DNA of 64,000 nt from Diadema setosum (GCA_033980235.1 CM067066.1:31691180-31755179), one strand, 5' to 3'; positions 11,451-24,703 are shown, numbered from the stretch's first letter. Notes: generated by a model from the sequence alone, not told the origin. Program-made: numbers and translations.

Positions 11451-11740
11451 CTGAAGACAGACAGGTAAAAAGAAATGAAAAAGTCACATAAATCATGATG
11501 TTTTTGTTGTTGTTTTTTATGTCAGTATTTTTATTGTAATTTGGTTGATGTTTGATTTTGGACCCCATAATAGTGATAAATATGTCGTCAGGATGTGTGA
11601 ATTGAATTTATGCAGGTGTTGAAATCTTGCAATCAGCAATATTCAAATTCAAAATTTTAACGACTAGAGTGACACGAGAAGACAGGAAAAAGGGATACAG
11701 TTGTATTCCTATTGCTGAAGACTCGTTAGCACAGAGTGGA

Positions 11741-11803
11741 TATTTTTATTTATTTATTTATTTATTTATTATTATTATTATTTTTTTTTTGGGGGGGGGG
11801 GGG
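11741..11803. repeat. (TTTA)n/(ATT)n followed by T10 G13
   Basis: TTTA and ATT repeats lead directly into ten T and thirteen G. Read on the minus strand this is C13 A10, the same kind of junction as at 22836, 24704 and 33403. Confidence 0.9.
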
Positions 11804-11819
11804 TCATCCCCACACTACC

Positions 11820-12120
11820 GACACTCACGAGTCATTACAATCCACAAGTTCGACATTGGAAAAAGGTCTATGAGTCTTACAGCCCACGAAACACATTCAA
11901 CTTATGAGCTCGACACTAAGCAGACAAGGCCTATGAGTTCGACAATAGATTAACAAGGCCCACGAGTCCGACACTAGGCAAACGAGGCCTATGGGTCCAA
12001 CACCAGGCAAACAAGGGCCCACGAGTTCGACATTACTTCACGGGGCTCGATGTGCCGGTGTCGTGGGCCTTGTTTGCTTAGTGTCGGACTCATGGCCCTT
12101 ATTTGCCGAGGACTATGACT
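11820..12120. repeat. 29-31 bp minisatellite with an inverted half
   Basis: Seen: at least five diverged tandem units of the type AYGAGTYCGACACTA-RGCAAACAAGGCC from about 11820 to 12040 on the plus strand. The same unit follows in the opposite orientation at about 12060-12115 (CGTGGGCCTTGTTTGCTTAG, then GTGTCGGACTCATGGCCC). The block can fold back on itself. No coding frame spans it. Confidence 0.75.
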
Positions 12121-15100
12121 TGTGAGCTGTATGACTAGAGCGCTGTTTGACTCGTGGGTGTCGAATACGTGTGGTACACCCGTTCCTTGAGGGTTCTTCC
12201 TTTCTTATGGTATGGGCTTATACTTAGAAGTTTCAAATCTATTCAATCGTAAACTTTTAAGAAGCATTCTTTTCACATGATTCCTGTGCATGGTTACCTG
12301 CATTGTAAACGAATGTGAGGGGAAAAGAGGAAAGCGGGGGAAAAGAAAAACCTAAGAGCTTGTAGTTGGAACCGAAATATTGTCACGCAGTCAACGCTAA
12401 AGATATAGCAGGAAAGACGAGGAGAAATGAAAGGGGAGTTCTATTGTTGGAGTAAAGCCATCATTTACGAACACTCATCCCAGAGGAAATTGCAATGTAC
12501 ATGATATATTATTAAAAAAAAAGGTCTTTCCACTTCTACAGAACTGCAAACTGCCATGTGAAGCCTAGCACATATCATCTCGCCGAATGCGAATTCGCAT
12601 GACATCACGTTCGTAATACAGGTTATAGCGTACCCGGAACGAAGAGCAATCAACTGGCCTGACACGACAGCACTTACGGTCATTCGTCACCGTTTCCCTG
12701 CTCAACTCATCTCCCACCCCCCCCCCCCCCTCTCGTTTGAAATCAATCTTACTGTCCGCGTCCACTTTACTACTATCACATTGGGGGGAAAAATGTGGTT
12801 AGACGGAAAGCTATTAATATCCGTTCGTCACAAGTTAGAATCGTCGGCAGAAAAAGGAGGGAGGAATTCCTACACAGCGCATTATGCTAAGATTTCTGTC
12901 AAAAGACGAACCTGGATCAAAATCCCCGCCGAAGCCTGTTCGTGCCGAGAGGATTAATTCCTTTAATGGAAAAGTGAAATATTTGCCACGGGCTGGTGGA
13001 GCGATGCAAGAGAGAGGGGTAGAGTGGGGGAGGGGGGGGGGAGGGCTAGAAGGGACTTTAGCAATAACGCGATTATTTTGTGTCATCCAACGACCAAATC
13101 GTGATGTTTACACGCAGTTAACCACTGTCTTTACCAAATGCCTACCACCTGATCAAAGTTTTCTCTATGCGACATGCAAAGATCAGGCTGCTGTTAAGAG
13201 TGATATATGAAATATATACATTATAGTATTCCTTCTATGAGATACATATTGGATGATCTACGTTTTACAAGCTCTGCTTTCGAGTAGATCTCTTCTTTTC
13301 CATCATCATTTATCTCTGTCAACCTTGCAATGTATACTTTGTTTTTCTTATTATTCAGTTCATTTGTATGTGCATTTTGTTATATAAGTATACTGTGTGA
13401 TTCGCCATATTCCAAACGTATTCCTTGCAATTCGCTACAAAAGTACTTGTCGTGCGTATGTTTTGTATCATGCTTTACCCATATGTTGGAATGGAATTAA
13501 TTGATCCGTACCCATTAATTTTCATATTTTCATATAATTTTCGTAGCTCATTATCGCCAGGGAGGGGCCTTTGTAATGCTCACTGTCCTGTTTTTATCCT
13601 TCTTCTCATTAATTCGGGAAGAAAGAGTTTGACAATTCAGCAAATCAGGCTAATCCCCCAGGGTCCGCGAGGAAGCTGTAAAAAATATTATCAGGATGTA
13701 TGTTTTGGGGAGATTAGCCAATGGGGGACAAGTGTTCGATTGGTGAGTGAAGTATCAATTTCGAAGACTTTCCGAGGCTTCGTCGCTGATGGCTTTATCA
13801 AGTGAAGAGATTCTTTGGCATGTCAAGAGATTTCGAAAATGTACTGAGTAGTTTCGTAAAATGGCAGACTCTTGCGTGATGAAATGTTTTGTTTATATCT
13901 CCGTTCAGTGACTCTTTGATTATTTTTTTGTGTATTGTTATCACGCCATAATGACTGTATCCCTCTCTCTGCAAGTCCACAAATTTCTCTTCTCTCCCCT
14001 TCCATTCCTTCTTCCCTTTCTCTTTCTCTCATTCTCTATCTCCACTCTTGCGCCCGGTGCGTATTTAACAGTGGACAAGCCCTATGCAAATATCGAGAAA
14101 CGAAACACTACACGCCAAGATCCATCTTTCCCCCGTGTCTGTATACGGCAATGCATCTCGCCTCTTGACCAAATCAACAGTTCAAGAGAAACAAAGCCTC
14201 GTCGATGTTAGTTTTATCACGAGGAGTTGTTTGCCGCATGTTCGGGAAACACAGGCGATTGCTTATTTTGACAGCTCTGAGGGAGGGAAAAACCCAACAA
14301 CAATTCTGGCAGTTCTGGGCTGTATAAATCGTGGGGAACCGTTGGACGTCAAAGTCAAATACGGCTGTTTGATGACTTCTCGCCAGATTGATGATATGGT
14401 CACAGCAACGACGCGTAAAGGGACGAAGAAAGGGTCATTTCCTTTCTTCCTGGTCACTCAGCAAAGATTGCGTCAGTCTAAAAGCCTCGGGCCCTCAGAA
14501 TAAAACGGGCATGGTGGATGATCACCGATGCGCTACCCCATGTCAAACGTACAACCGACGAGGACAGTCTTTTTCATCAGATTCGTCCATCAAAGCGAAA
14601 GCAATGACCCTCCCCCTTTAAATATCAGCATGTGGAGGGAATAGACTCAGGTTAGTTAAAGCTGGCTTGCGATGCACCATATACGTGAAAAGTTCGTTGC
14701 AGAGTTACAAGAGGACTCGCTCGCGAACGTGTTCTGAATTACATGCTGTGCTATACGAGAAATTCTTGTCGGCCTGAAAGCAAAACTTGAATCACGAATT
14801 AATTTTTTCCTGCAATCAATTTTGGCCGATCGTGCTCGTGCTGTGTTTGCCAATCAAATTTTGCCCTATTCTGGATTCGCGTTTGTAATCTGAACGAAGT
14901 GACATCTAAGACACGACTCAGAAGGTGGACCTAATACATTGTCCTTGCACATACCACCGCCATTGTTCATAAAAAGACGTTCATAAAAAGACATACACAT
15001 GCCTGGACTTGCGCGTAAGCTTATCGAAAGCTACATTTTTATGTGTGAAGGGTCATGACGCTTCAGTCATCATCTGTTGTATGACATGTCATTACGGTTT

Positions 15101-16165
15101 GCAGTTAGGGATCAGCGAAGAGAGATTCGCCTCTGTGTCTGGTTACTCTTTAACTCTATGCACACAATTCCGAACGTGTTTCAGACACGCTATCGCAAAC
15201 GAGTTCCTTCGTACCTATAAATCCCCTGGGAGTTTTTGAGCACTTTCTCCGACATGTTGACCCCTTGCCGTCCGATGTCAGGAGTGACTCAGGGGTGTTT
15301 CCAGTGATTCAAATCCAAACTGAGCTCTAATAAAGCAAAGCATAAGGAATAGCGATGACTGGGATAACAGGTGGGGTGACGCGGATTACCAACGAAGTAT
15401 TTCTGTGTATGTCTGTGCATTGAATGTCCATTGAACGTGCAATGTTCAGTTCTCCCCAAAGTTCATGTTTCACGCTCGCTGCAAAGGAATCATCTGCAGA
15501 ACTAGTTCTCACCAACCGCCTAAAAGAAAAAAAATAGTAAGCATACGCATCGGTATCTATTCAATGCTGTATTTGCGGCTATGATATCAGTACAAGGTAA
15601 ACACATTTTAGCTCTCTTCATACAAAAGTCAACAACAGAAACCAAGCACTGGTTTAATACATGACAGCTGACAAGAACAACATAGAGGTTCCTATGGCGA
15701 GATGATGCCTATGGCTTCTCAGAAAAAATACAATATAACCCCCTCCCCCACCATAGGACCTAAATAATGGAAAAGGGTTGGCTTTTGCCGCGATGGGTTT
15801 GATAAAGAGCTGTGCATAATGCTCTTTAAGTAAGATGAGGCTGATAATGGATTAAAGAAAAATCTAATTTGAGGCAAGTAAACAAAAAGTTTGCCTACTC
15901 ACAATGAATCATACTTAAAGAGGGCGTTATAGACACACAAACGCGCACTTCTGTACATTAATGTGAGTACATAATGATGATTACTGTGGCTTGATTGCTC
16001 TTTCTCCGCTTTCGCATACTGAGTATGTCACTACCTCTCACTGTTTCAATATGTATCTACATCATAATATACGGAGTGAAGTTTATGCATCATTGGGGTA
16101 TTGATATGGAAACCCGAAGCGGCAGTTTCCGATTACAACACCCCAAAGGAATGAGTAGGAAATAA
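12121..16165. other. Unique non-coding sequence
   Basis: Contains poly-C (about 12716-12730) and poly-G (13029-13042) runs and AT-rich DNA at 13200-13540. Frames at 13425-13805 and 14084-14503 show no domain; the latter covers a slightly CpG-enriched segment (14260-14440). No gene called. Confidence 0.5.
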
Positions 16166-16241
16166 TGTGTGTGTGTGTGTGTGCGTGTGTTTGTGCGTGA
16201 GTGTGTGTGTGTGTGAGAGAGAGAGAGAGATGAGAGAGAGG
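16166..16241. repeat. Compound (TG)n-(GA)n microsatellite
   Basis: TG repeats (16166-16214) pass directly into GA repeats (16215-16241). Confidence 0.95.
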
Positions 16242-16391
16242 AAGGAGAGTGGGCAGGATGCCAGCCACTTTTTGATTTTGACTTCGCAATCATTTTGAGA
16301 AAGCATCACTTCGTCAACTCCCGGAAAGAAAAAACACCAACATGAACTTAAGAAGTACAAATTAATGTTTCCGGTTCTGCCTTAGCATCTG

Positions 16392-16394
<3 letters not shown>

Positions 16395-16430
<36 letters not shown>

Positions 16431-16444
16431 GTGTGTGTGTGTGT

Positions 16445-16483
<39 letters not shown>

Positions 16484-16502
16484 TGTGTGTGTGTGTGTGT
16501 GT
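16395..16502. repeat. (GT)n microsatellite
   Basis: About 108 bp of GT with three single-base interruptions (GC, AC and GA variants), one of the longest GT arrays here. Confidence 0.95.
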
Positions 16503-18469
16503 TTGGACATTCACACTCAGTGAAGAATATATTACATTTCTTTATGTGACAATAGAGAAAAAAAAATTCTCCCGCACACAAACTCGCAAATCATCTGGGA
16601 ATTACTCTCGCAGGTGCTGTCAAAACCCTATAAATTCAACACCAACCATCCGACGAGGGATTCAAGTGCAAGTCTGACACCGGATCACGGAAAGAGGATC
16701 GTCATGGTTACCATATCTTTTTTTTTTTCAAATTGAATGAGGAAGAAAGCTGAATATTAACTCGGACACCACCATGACAATGATGTCAATGACATTGTTA
16801 AGACTTGCGGTGGATAATCAGATCCCCATATTTATCAGTGCAAGCTGTTTACGTGGACACGTCACCTTATAGCGGACACAAACCTGAAGTCGAGACGAAA
16901 GCTCGCGTCAGTGGCCGGTAGGTGAGAGGGGCGCCGTTGTTGATGTGGACTGTTAGTGTCGTTTCGGCGGGATATTCCCACGTGTAAAACCAATATTTGC
17001 AATAGGCAAACTACTCGACAAGTGTCTCGTGACGATCGAGGGGATCTACGCGTACCAAACGAGACCCATTCGATATGGGTCACTTTCTCTCCGTCTTCAA
17101 CTCCCTTTTCCCGTCTAACTTCCTCACACACACACACACACAATCTCCCTCTCTCTCTCTCTCATTCTTTGTCTTTGTTTCTCTACATGTCTTCATATAC
17201 CTCTCCCTCCTATACGAACCTCACTCCCACAAGGTAAATTGGAGAGTGATGGTAAAGTGGCTCATCGACATGCCACCTGGTCGAAAGTGGGTCGTCGGAA
17301 GGTCAAGGTCAGTGGTGTCGGGGAAAGTTTTCAGTAAAATAAAGGAAACAAAAACAAAGGAGAGATACAGCAGGTCGTAGTATTGTCGTTCTTACCTCAT
17401 TTCGTGCGGAGTCAATTAAGCGGACAGGTATATTAGTCATGAAATGACCGTCGTGTTGTGCCTTGGATTTTTTTACATAATGATCTATATAAGAGCTACA
17501 CCATGTGTTGAGATTATACATGTTGAAAAAAACTTACATCGCTCATAACGTTACACCTTCTTGAAATATGCGGAGTACTAACGCGTAACGTGAAACAGGA
17601 ATGGACACGCATTCTACGCGCGGTTATGTTTACAGTGAGCTACGGGCGATCTACCTAAGATGTGAACTCATCAGTGAACTACCTCCTGACAATGATATGT
17701 GTATAGTCACTGATGAATGCCTGCACAGCTTTCCTGAGACGTCATAGTCATTGATAGGGTGACTCTATCCCAATCTTGACTTTGATATCAAACCCTTTAT
17801 ATTGGTGTCAGGTGCGACATTATTCAATAACGCTAAGAACATGATACATTTCTCGCAACCGGTTTACCAATTCTTTGACCATTATGGATATGTTGGAATT
17901 ACAATCTACAGGAAAGTTTCTCCACGACTGTTTGAAAACCCTTTCCTGTATTAAAAAAATATCGCTTTATTATTTCAATGGCAGATATCACAGATTTATG
18001 CCCAACACTCAATCCCATGGTGGTTACTCACACATCTATTTGCTATCTTCAACGTAAAAAAAAAAATGATATCAATTCCTCATTGGCCTTGATTGAGTTT
18101 TCGCACAAAATATCAACAATATGTCTTGATTTTTGTTGTTGAGTGTCCGGAGTATGCCACTGTTGTTTTGCAGCCTCCGCAAAGCAACCATGCAAGCAAG
18201 GAAGTCAGTCAAGCATCAAGGAATCGGGTAAAAAAAAAATAAAGTAAAGAGATAACAGAGAGTCACTATTTTTAGTGTGTGCAATTAATTACGAGGCGGG
18301 ACATCGTGTAAACAATACTGTGTAAACGTTCTCTTGTTACTTAACCAATGCTACCTCATTGTCGGGCGGCAGCACATGTGATGGAATATTATGGAAATTA
18401 CGTGTGCATTATTTAGACATTGAGGGATAGCAAAAAAAGAAGAGAAAATGTAGGTGCATTGCCCGAGGA
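16503..18469. other. Unique non-coding sequence
   Basis: A CpG-enriched patch at 16860-17070 stands out, followed by CA and CT tracts (17125-17165). No recognisable coding or RNA structure. Confidence 0.5.
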
Positions 18470-18980
18470 TATCTTTCCCTCTCACTCACACTCATTTTCT
18501 CTCCCTCTCTCTCTTCCTCACCTCTATTTCCTATAATTCTCATTCTTTTTTTCTTTGCTCAGTCTTTTTTACTCTACACATTCTCTCCACTTCGAGTCTG
18601 TTCCTTGAGTATTTCTAATTCTCTGTCTTTTATCCTTCTATAATTCTCCTATGCTGTCTTTCCTGTTTCCCCCTTCCATCCTTTTCTCTGATCATTCTAG
18701 AGGCCACCTAATTCTCTCATTCTCTCTCATCCTTTCCCCGCAGTGTCTTACCTCCATTTCTTTTCCTTCTTCGTCAGTAAGTTCATTCTCTGTCTTCTTA
18801 TGTGTTCGGCTCTCTCTGTCTGTTTTTTTTTCTCTCTCTCTCATTCGTTTGCTTACTCGTTTATCTCTATACCCTCCTTTCTTTTCTATTCATTCTCCCA
18901 TTCTGAAGTTTTAAGGTGTTTTTCTCTCTTTATCTTGACCTTGGTTCAATGTCACAGCCTCTTTCTTTACTTCTCCTATC
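18470..18980. repeat. 510-bp pyrimidine-rich tract
   Basis: Almost continuous C/T-rich plus strand (ctctct, tctttc and similar words) with only scattered purines. It encodes only low-complexity Ser/Leu/Phe frames. Such strand asymmetry can come from a decayed (CT)n array or support triplex structure. No gene is supported. Confidence 0.8.
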
Positions 18981-20828
18981 CGTAAAGTTCAGGGAGAATG
19001 GACAAACATACCACGTAGACTATAATATTTTACGTTATGAATCATACATATTCTAGGGATTACACATGCGCACAGTCAGAGCTGCATTTACACATTATAC
19101 TCACACAACATGAAAATCTAATATTCTTATGTGGATGCATTTCTAAATGGACTATGAACTATAAACCGTAAACCTTTAAATGTGCAATTTCGTCTACCTG
19201 GTTCTTTTATCGATTATTTTGTTTTGCATGACCTCTTCTACTTGCTCTCATTTGAACTAAAGAACATGGTAATGGGAAGGAAAAAAAAAACAACGTTCGA
19301 CCTGAACGTTCGTTTGAATAAAAACAAGCCATATGTTCGCATTTTCAGGAATAGAAATATATGTGGGAGTACTTTTTGAAATCAGTTCTCTCTGTTTGCC
19401 TTTGTTTCTTGGGTTAAACGAAAATAATTCTGGAGAAGGTCATTAGAATCGGATCGGCTATGTCGGCTGCGAAAGATAATCTGTATTCAATTAAAGGGAC
19501 CGCTCCGTCATTCGCGGCGCTGGCATCAATCGCGGGCATCCATTTCTGGTAAATCCTAATCAAATTGTCTCTTTTTTCTGTCTGACAGATTCCTGCCATG
19601 TTCCAAAGGTGTTCACGAGGTGAGAAAAGGTTCTAATGCAATAACACAACGTCTTCTTTCACGGCAGAAGGTAACACTAGATGTTTGACAGGTAAACGTT
19701 GTGATTCGGTAACGATCGATCGATCGCTGATGATCGTCCGCCGTTGCTTTCTCAGTTTCTATTGCCTGCACCATCGCTCAGCTGGGATGCCATCAGTTTC
19801 TCATTTTGCCAACGAAGCAAAGGAATTTCTGAGCTTTGTCCAACTCTTTGCGATATGCAGCAGAAGGCATTTCCACCTGCGAATATTTCGAAATCTCCTG
19901 CTCTTTTTCTAACTCTCGTGGGCTCAAGTTCAAATTTATTTCCATTTATCTACAGTAATATGATCTTGCTTTCTTTAGTGACAGAAATAATGCATGTGAA
20001 TTTGTACAGAGTAAACAGCAATGATTGTGACCTGACAGTAACAATACACTGTAATGGGTGCTGAGGTAATCAAAGCGAAATATCGATATGCACTGTGTGA
20101 AAAACAGAAGCGAGCCACTGAAAAGACAATGCTTGTAGAGAGTGAGTCGATGAAAACATTTATTGAAACAGCAAAAACAGCAACAAAAAAGTTTTGTAAC
20201 CAACTAAAAGATAGACGGACAAACAGATACACACAAAAACAATGAACAAACATGAAACGAGACTGGGACAGCAACCAGACTTCTTATAGGGAATTGACGA
20301 TACGATAGGAAACAAAACTATCTTGACAAAGAGATAACAAAATAGACATCAGGAATACTTATACATCAGAGACAACGACCCTCGAAGGTTTGACTAAAGA
20401 AAAAAGAAAAAGAAAAAAGAACGTCCAATTCTCCTTTCTATCCAAAGCGGGTCGGAGCATTCATCTCGGAAACATACGTTTTGAAGTTCTTTTCATTTAA
20501 CTTGTATTCATTGTACCATCAAATTCATTTGCATGTTTGTATTTCGTCTTTGACTTGGACGGGTGCTCAGAGAACGTTGCGGTTTTGTCACGCTCACTGA
20601 GAATACATGTAGTAGCAAAATAAAGCCATTTGATGTCTCTTCTAGTTGAATAGCCAAGAGCAATTGAGAGTAAATTGTGGAACTATATGGAATCTTACTT
20701 TCTGTTTTCAATAGTGTTAAAGGTTCTGCCCCTCTACACGTATAATGCTTCATTAGTTAACGTTAATACAACCTCGTTCAATCACTTCGGTTGGCAGATT
20801 CTGGGTTATACCTGTGGTCCCTGCATGT
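18981..20828. other. Unique non-coding sequence
   Basis: A CpG-enriched patch at 19440-19560 (AAAGGGACCGCTCCGTCATT, TCGCGGCGCTGG) could be regulatory. The last 130 bp may hold very decayed upstream LINE sequence. Confidence 0.45.
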
Positions 20829-21160
20829 ATAGTAAGTATTGGGGGAGCGCGCCTTTGCACGTGCTGGGCCATTACTGTGGAATTCACTTCCATCTTACAT
20901 AAGAATCATCATCCATGGAGTCATCCATGGAGTCATTCAAGAATGGTCTTTAAACGTTTTTTTTTTTTCAAGATATCATAAATATAACCGTTTTACTTTC
21001 ATCTTCGAATGCGTCTTGTGAATTTCTTTTAAATGATTTGGCGCAATACAAATTGCAACTATAATAACTAATTTTATCATTCACATCAACATCGTCCATG
21101 GTGATATCATCTCAATAAAATGGGCTTTCCAAAAAAAAAAAAGAAAGAAAGAAAGAAAGA
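20829..21160 (+). mobile_element. LINE 3' end: reverse transcriptase C-terminus, 3' UTR and A tail
   Basis: Seen: the frame GERAFARAGPLLWNSLPSYI, then a one-base shift into SSMESFKNGL followed by TFFFF/FSRYHKYN after another shift. Known: LINE ORF2 proteins (CR1/L2/Jockey types) commonly end with G-x-R-A-F-x-x-A-x-P-x-L-W-N-x-L-P ... S-x-x-x-F-K-x-x-L-K-T. A 12-bp duplication of TCATCCATGGAG lies inside. The 3' UTR-like stretch ends with about 12 A at 21131, which grade into (GAAA)n. The copy has frameshifts and a stop and is dead. It is heavily 5'-truncated, although traces may extend back to about 20700. Confidence 0.7.
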
Positions 21161-21389
21161 ATAGCGTTTGTCACTGAGACTAGCTTGACAACGAAGTGCA
21201 GTGAATGCATTTCTTGTGTGCGGACATCGGACCGTAAAACACACCAGTAGCTTGTGGGTGGAACTTATCGTAGATGACACCCATATGTCATCTGCGGCAA
21301 ATGGTAGAAACTGGAGACGATGGTGAGGAGAAACATTCCCTGAGACGGTCAGAAGATGAGACGGATTTGAAGAACAGGGAATTCGATTA

Positions 21390-21560
21390 TTCCCGCAGAT
21401 GAGAAACGTAAAACCGCCTCGCCGATCTCATGTTCCCGTCAGAGCCGGCCTGGGCCGCGCCATCCCGATATCCGCGCGCCATATGACTAGGAGTCGCGCC
21501 GGTGACGAACGCACGGACAAGACCGAGCACTGCTCGCTCCGAAGCTGGCAGATCTGTAGC
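21390..21560. promoter_or_regulatory. CpG-dense island
   Basis: Seen: about 22 CpG in roughly 165 bp by eye (words such as GGCCGCGCC, TCCGCGCGCC, AGTCGCGCCGG), against an AT-rich, CpG-poor background. Overlapping frames on both strands (80 and 99 residues) are a side effect of high GC and show no recognisable domain. Inference: an unmethylated regulatory element or a promoter; direction unknown. Confidence 0.35.
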
Positions 21561-22387
21561 TTATTTCGAATCTCTCTCTCGGTTGACGAGTCAATACAGC
21601 AAACCATGTTTCGCTGCAATTTGATCCCAATCGCATCATAAATGGCGTTCGGATGAACGCGAATCAATGCGCGTGGTAAAAAGGCAGAGGCAGGATTTTG
21701 ATCGATACTGGAAAACATGTCGGGCAAGGAGATATTTTGTAGGTCAGGTTGAACGCAACACTCATGTCACAGATAGTGTCCGCAGGTTCAAGTGCAGACG
21801 GCAGCTGATAGAGTGCGGAACTACATTGAATAGCATTGAATTTTCACTCCCGGTTGCTCCATAAACCTGCATGCCGCTGAGAAGAAACTCGGAGCAATTA
21901 CGGCTTCGGTTACCGCCGCACGATCCTTTGACTTACTCCGTTGTTTGTGCCCCCAAGGAATACGCTTGGATCTCACAGCCGGAAGGCACCTTCCATTTTG
22001 AGTTCATTTCTTATACATAGTTGATGAAACCAGATATCGTACTACGTATATCTTCTTTATCTGGAGACGAATGACCAAAGGCACATCCTTTTAATGTTGA
22101 ATATTGCATGTGAGCTAAGAAAAAAAAGTTTGTTATTTGAAAAGGCGCTGCCAAGATTTGCTCAATAGTCCTCTGAAAGAATATGCATGCAAAGATGTAT
22201 GCCACGCGTACATGAGAACAAAAAATGCTGATGATCATTATACTCTAGTATCGTGCTTTCAAAGTTACACGATTGTGATGTGTGAAGGTCAGTCAATCAG
22301 CATTTCTAATATTCCACATGCAATAGACGTCTGCCGGTACTGAAACATATTAGCCCACCAATTATTCCACAACATCTCCTCCAGTGG

Positions 22388-22424
22388 CGTGTGTGTGTGT
22401 GTGTGTGTGGGGGGGGGGGGGGGT
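22388..22424. repeat. (TG)n-G14 tract
   Basis: About 22 bp of GT repeat that turns into 14 consecutive G, preceded by CCAGTGGCG. No coding frame. Confidence 0.9.
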
Positions 22425-22742
22425 TCTCAACAATGTTATTCTTCTGACAATGTTATTTCTTTAACCTAATGCAATTCCATTTCAATGGGATCTAACTGAA
22501 ATACAGAGAAAATGCTGCTGTAAAATTGAACTCTTAGATCAATAGCGCTTCACATATTATGCTTTTCACAGCACAATTCTCTCATAAATAAAAATCACAC
22601 ACCTTTAGCACACACCTACACACACATGAATCAACGTTTAATTTCGGTGGCCCGAATTGATAGGGGTTAAAAAAGAGTATTCTGGAATATGAGCTGCCGG
22701 CAAAAGATAGTCTTTTAGAACTTGGTGGCCCGACATCAAATT

Positions 22743-22774
22743 CTAGTGGTCCTGGGCCACAAGGCCACCACTAG
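22743..22774. repeat. 32-bp imperfect hairpin
   Basis: CTAGTGGT (22743-22750) pairs with ACCACTAG (22767-22774), with an inner GGCC-acaa-GGCC stem. A related GGTGGCCCGA occurs twice nearby (about 22647 and 22722), which suggests remnants of a repeat family. Confidence 0.55.
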
Positions 22775-22835
22775 TAAGCCCTCCACATCACATACAAGCC
22801 TACGGGTCTGTGGATTCAGAACAAAGGCCCTAAAG

Positions 22836-22861
22836 CCCCCCCCCCCCCCCCAAAAAAAAAA
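22836..22861 (+). repeat. C16-A10 junction tract
   Basis: Sixteen C followed directly by ten A. It is one of four such C(n)A(9-10) junctions in the window. Confidence 0.9.
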
Positions 22862-23555
22862 GGCAATCATAAGTGGTAAGCCTCGATCCTATGCATGGAC
22901 AAGAAATCGTCCTCAGTTGTGCATGAGCTGGGGATATATAGAGAAACTGTAGTCCGAAAAACCATTAATCCCGGGCGTTGCTCCGTGTGTAACCATGGCT
23001 GCAGTTATCGCGAGATAGTATCATCCTGGCCAGGTTAAGAATAGTCTAAATCTGATCCCCCGAGATCTGATACACTATCCATTTTGATGGACAACCATGA
23101 AAGTAAAATTCGTGGAAACCAATGGATACGAGAGCGAAATTAAATGTCATCAATGCGAATTGCTGCTCTTACGTCTCACAATCGATGCGCGACTTTGAGC
23201 CCTCGTCGATTTAGCGAGAAACCCCCCCCCCCCGAACCTTCTCCGATTTCGTAGATGGACTAAAAATATGAAGCCATTATTTTCTGCCCCGTTGATGTTC
23301 AAACGAGGAGGTGCAGCCTTTGAAACCTTTGCTTCCAGAAGTCAGCCGACAAATTTCGCGAGCATAATCCATCAAGTTTCAATCATTCCCACTTGACACT
23401 GATAGTCGATCACTGTAGTGCATAATAACTTTGACATTAAGCAATGTCATCGTTTGTTTTTTCTTGTTCAATTATATTTGATATGGATTCGTTGTTTTTA
23501 GTCGTTCGCGCTATTTTCTTTGTTTGTCACCAGCCCTTATTATGGATATTTATTC

Positions 23556-23556
<1 letters not shown>

Positions 23557-23612
<56 letters not shown>
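23557..23612. repeat. (TA)n microsatellite
   Basis: About 55 bp of pure TA, in an AT-rich region that also holds a short (GTAT)n at about 23738-23750. Confidence 0.95.
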
Positions 23613-23616
<4 letters not shown>

Positions 23617-24703
23617 ATTGTGTGTACTTAGATAATTTATACATGAAACAGATGATCTACATTATGTAAATGTATACATATAAGTTTGTTTCCTTATATA
23701 CAGATATATGATTTAAAATTGTATATGATAGTATTTATGTATGTATGTATGCAATGTACTGTATGCATACTCTTTTGAATACACTCCACCGTAGATTTGA
23801 TAAACCAGTTAACCCAAAAGTGAACGAATGAACATGACGGATTTAAAACTCATTGCTTGTCTCAAACCAGAAGCTGCTGGATCGGAATATTAGCCGAATC
23901 CATGACAGTTCATCCAACAATTATGGAGGTGGCTATGAAACCTCTCTCTCCACTCCGAATAATGTATTATGTGGGCGAAGAAGCAAATCCATTTGTAATT
24001 ACTCTAGACAGGCAACTGCGAAATTAAACGGGAGTAAAAATACGACATGGTAACGACTGTATAGGGTAAGAATGATTACATACAGCCGTGGGTATGATGC
24101 GTTTGCGTTCTCTGTACATTGGTGAACAGAAGCGGTTATCGGATTTCTTTCACATAGTAGAATAACTAATCAGTATGCTTACTATATGCTTTACTTACAT
24201 TCCATTCATGTATGCAACCATACCTTATCATGTTCTGACAGAAAGCCTGGGGATTGATTTACATTTGCTTTACTGTAACATTCTGCAGATGATTGCCCAA
24301 TATTGCGGCTGATGGAGAGAGCATACACATCCTTACAAGTGTTAGAAAAAGCAAGCCCGAATATTAGATATTTGGTTGCCAAATCAGACAGAAATACGAA
24401 ATATATTGCAGTATATGCCTTCTTGTGAATGTCGCAGAACGATATTCCATTTTGGCTTTAAATGGGGAACACGAGACATGTACATATCTTGTAAGAACAC
24501 GTTTATGTTAACACCACTTTGAATGTGATCCGCCTATCTCGTTGCCGATGCTGAAGCTTCTATCTCTTCATTCGTGGTAAGATTTCTCCCAGTAGATTCG
24601 ATTCTTCCTTTAGGCTATGGGTAAATCTAATATTCCAAAAATATCTGACAAAAAAGTAAAAGAGAAAAACACGTTTCTTTCTTTGAAGCAGCATACGACC
24701 CTA

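Larger units (their letters stand above)
21561..22835. other. Unique sequence with minor repeats
   Basis: Apart from the TG-G tract and the hairpin, I see no gene. CpG remains slightly raised to about 21960. Confidence 0.5.

Noticed and set aside
21345..21370. TTCCCTGAGACGG resembling the start of miR-125
   Set aside because: Only the first ten bases agree with the miR-125 pattern and I see no hairpin arm pairing with it.
24199..24234. 36-bp minus-strand microexon
   Set aside because: Good borders, but about 30 GTAAGT hexamers are expected by chance on both strands, and 12 codons cannot be judged.
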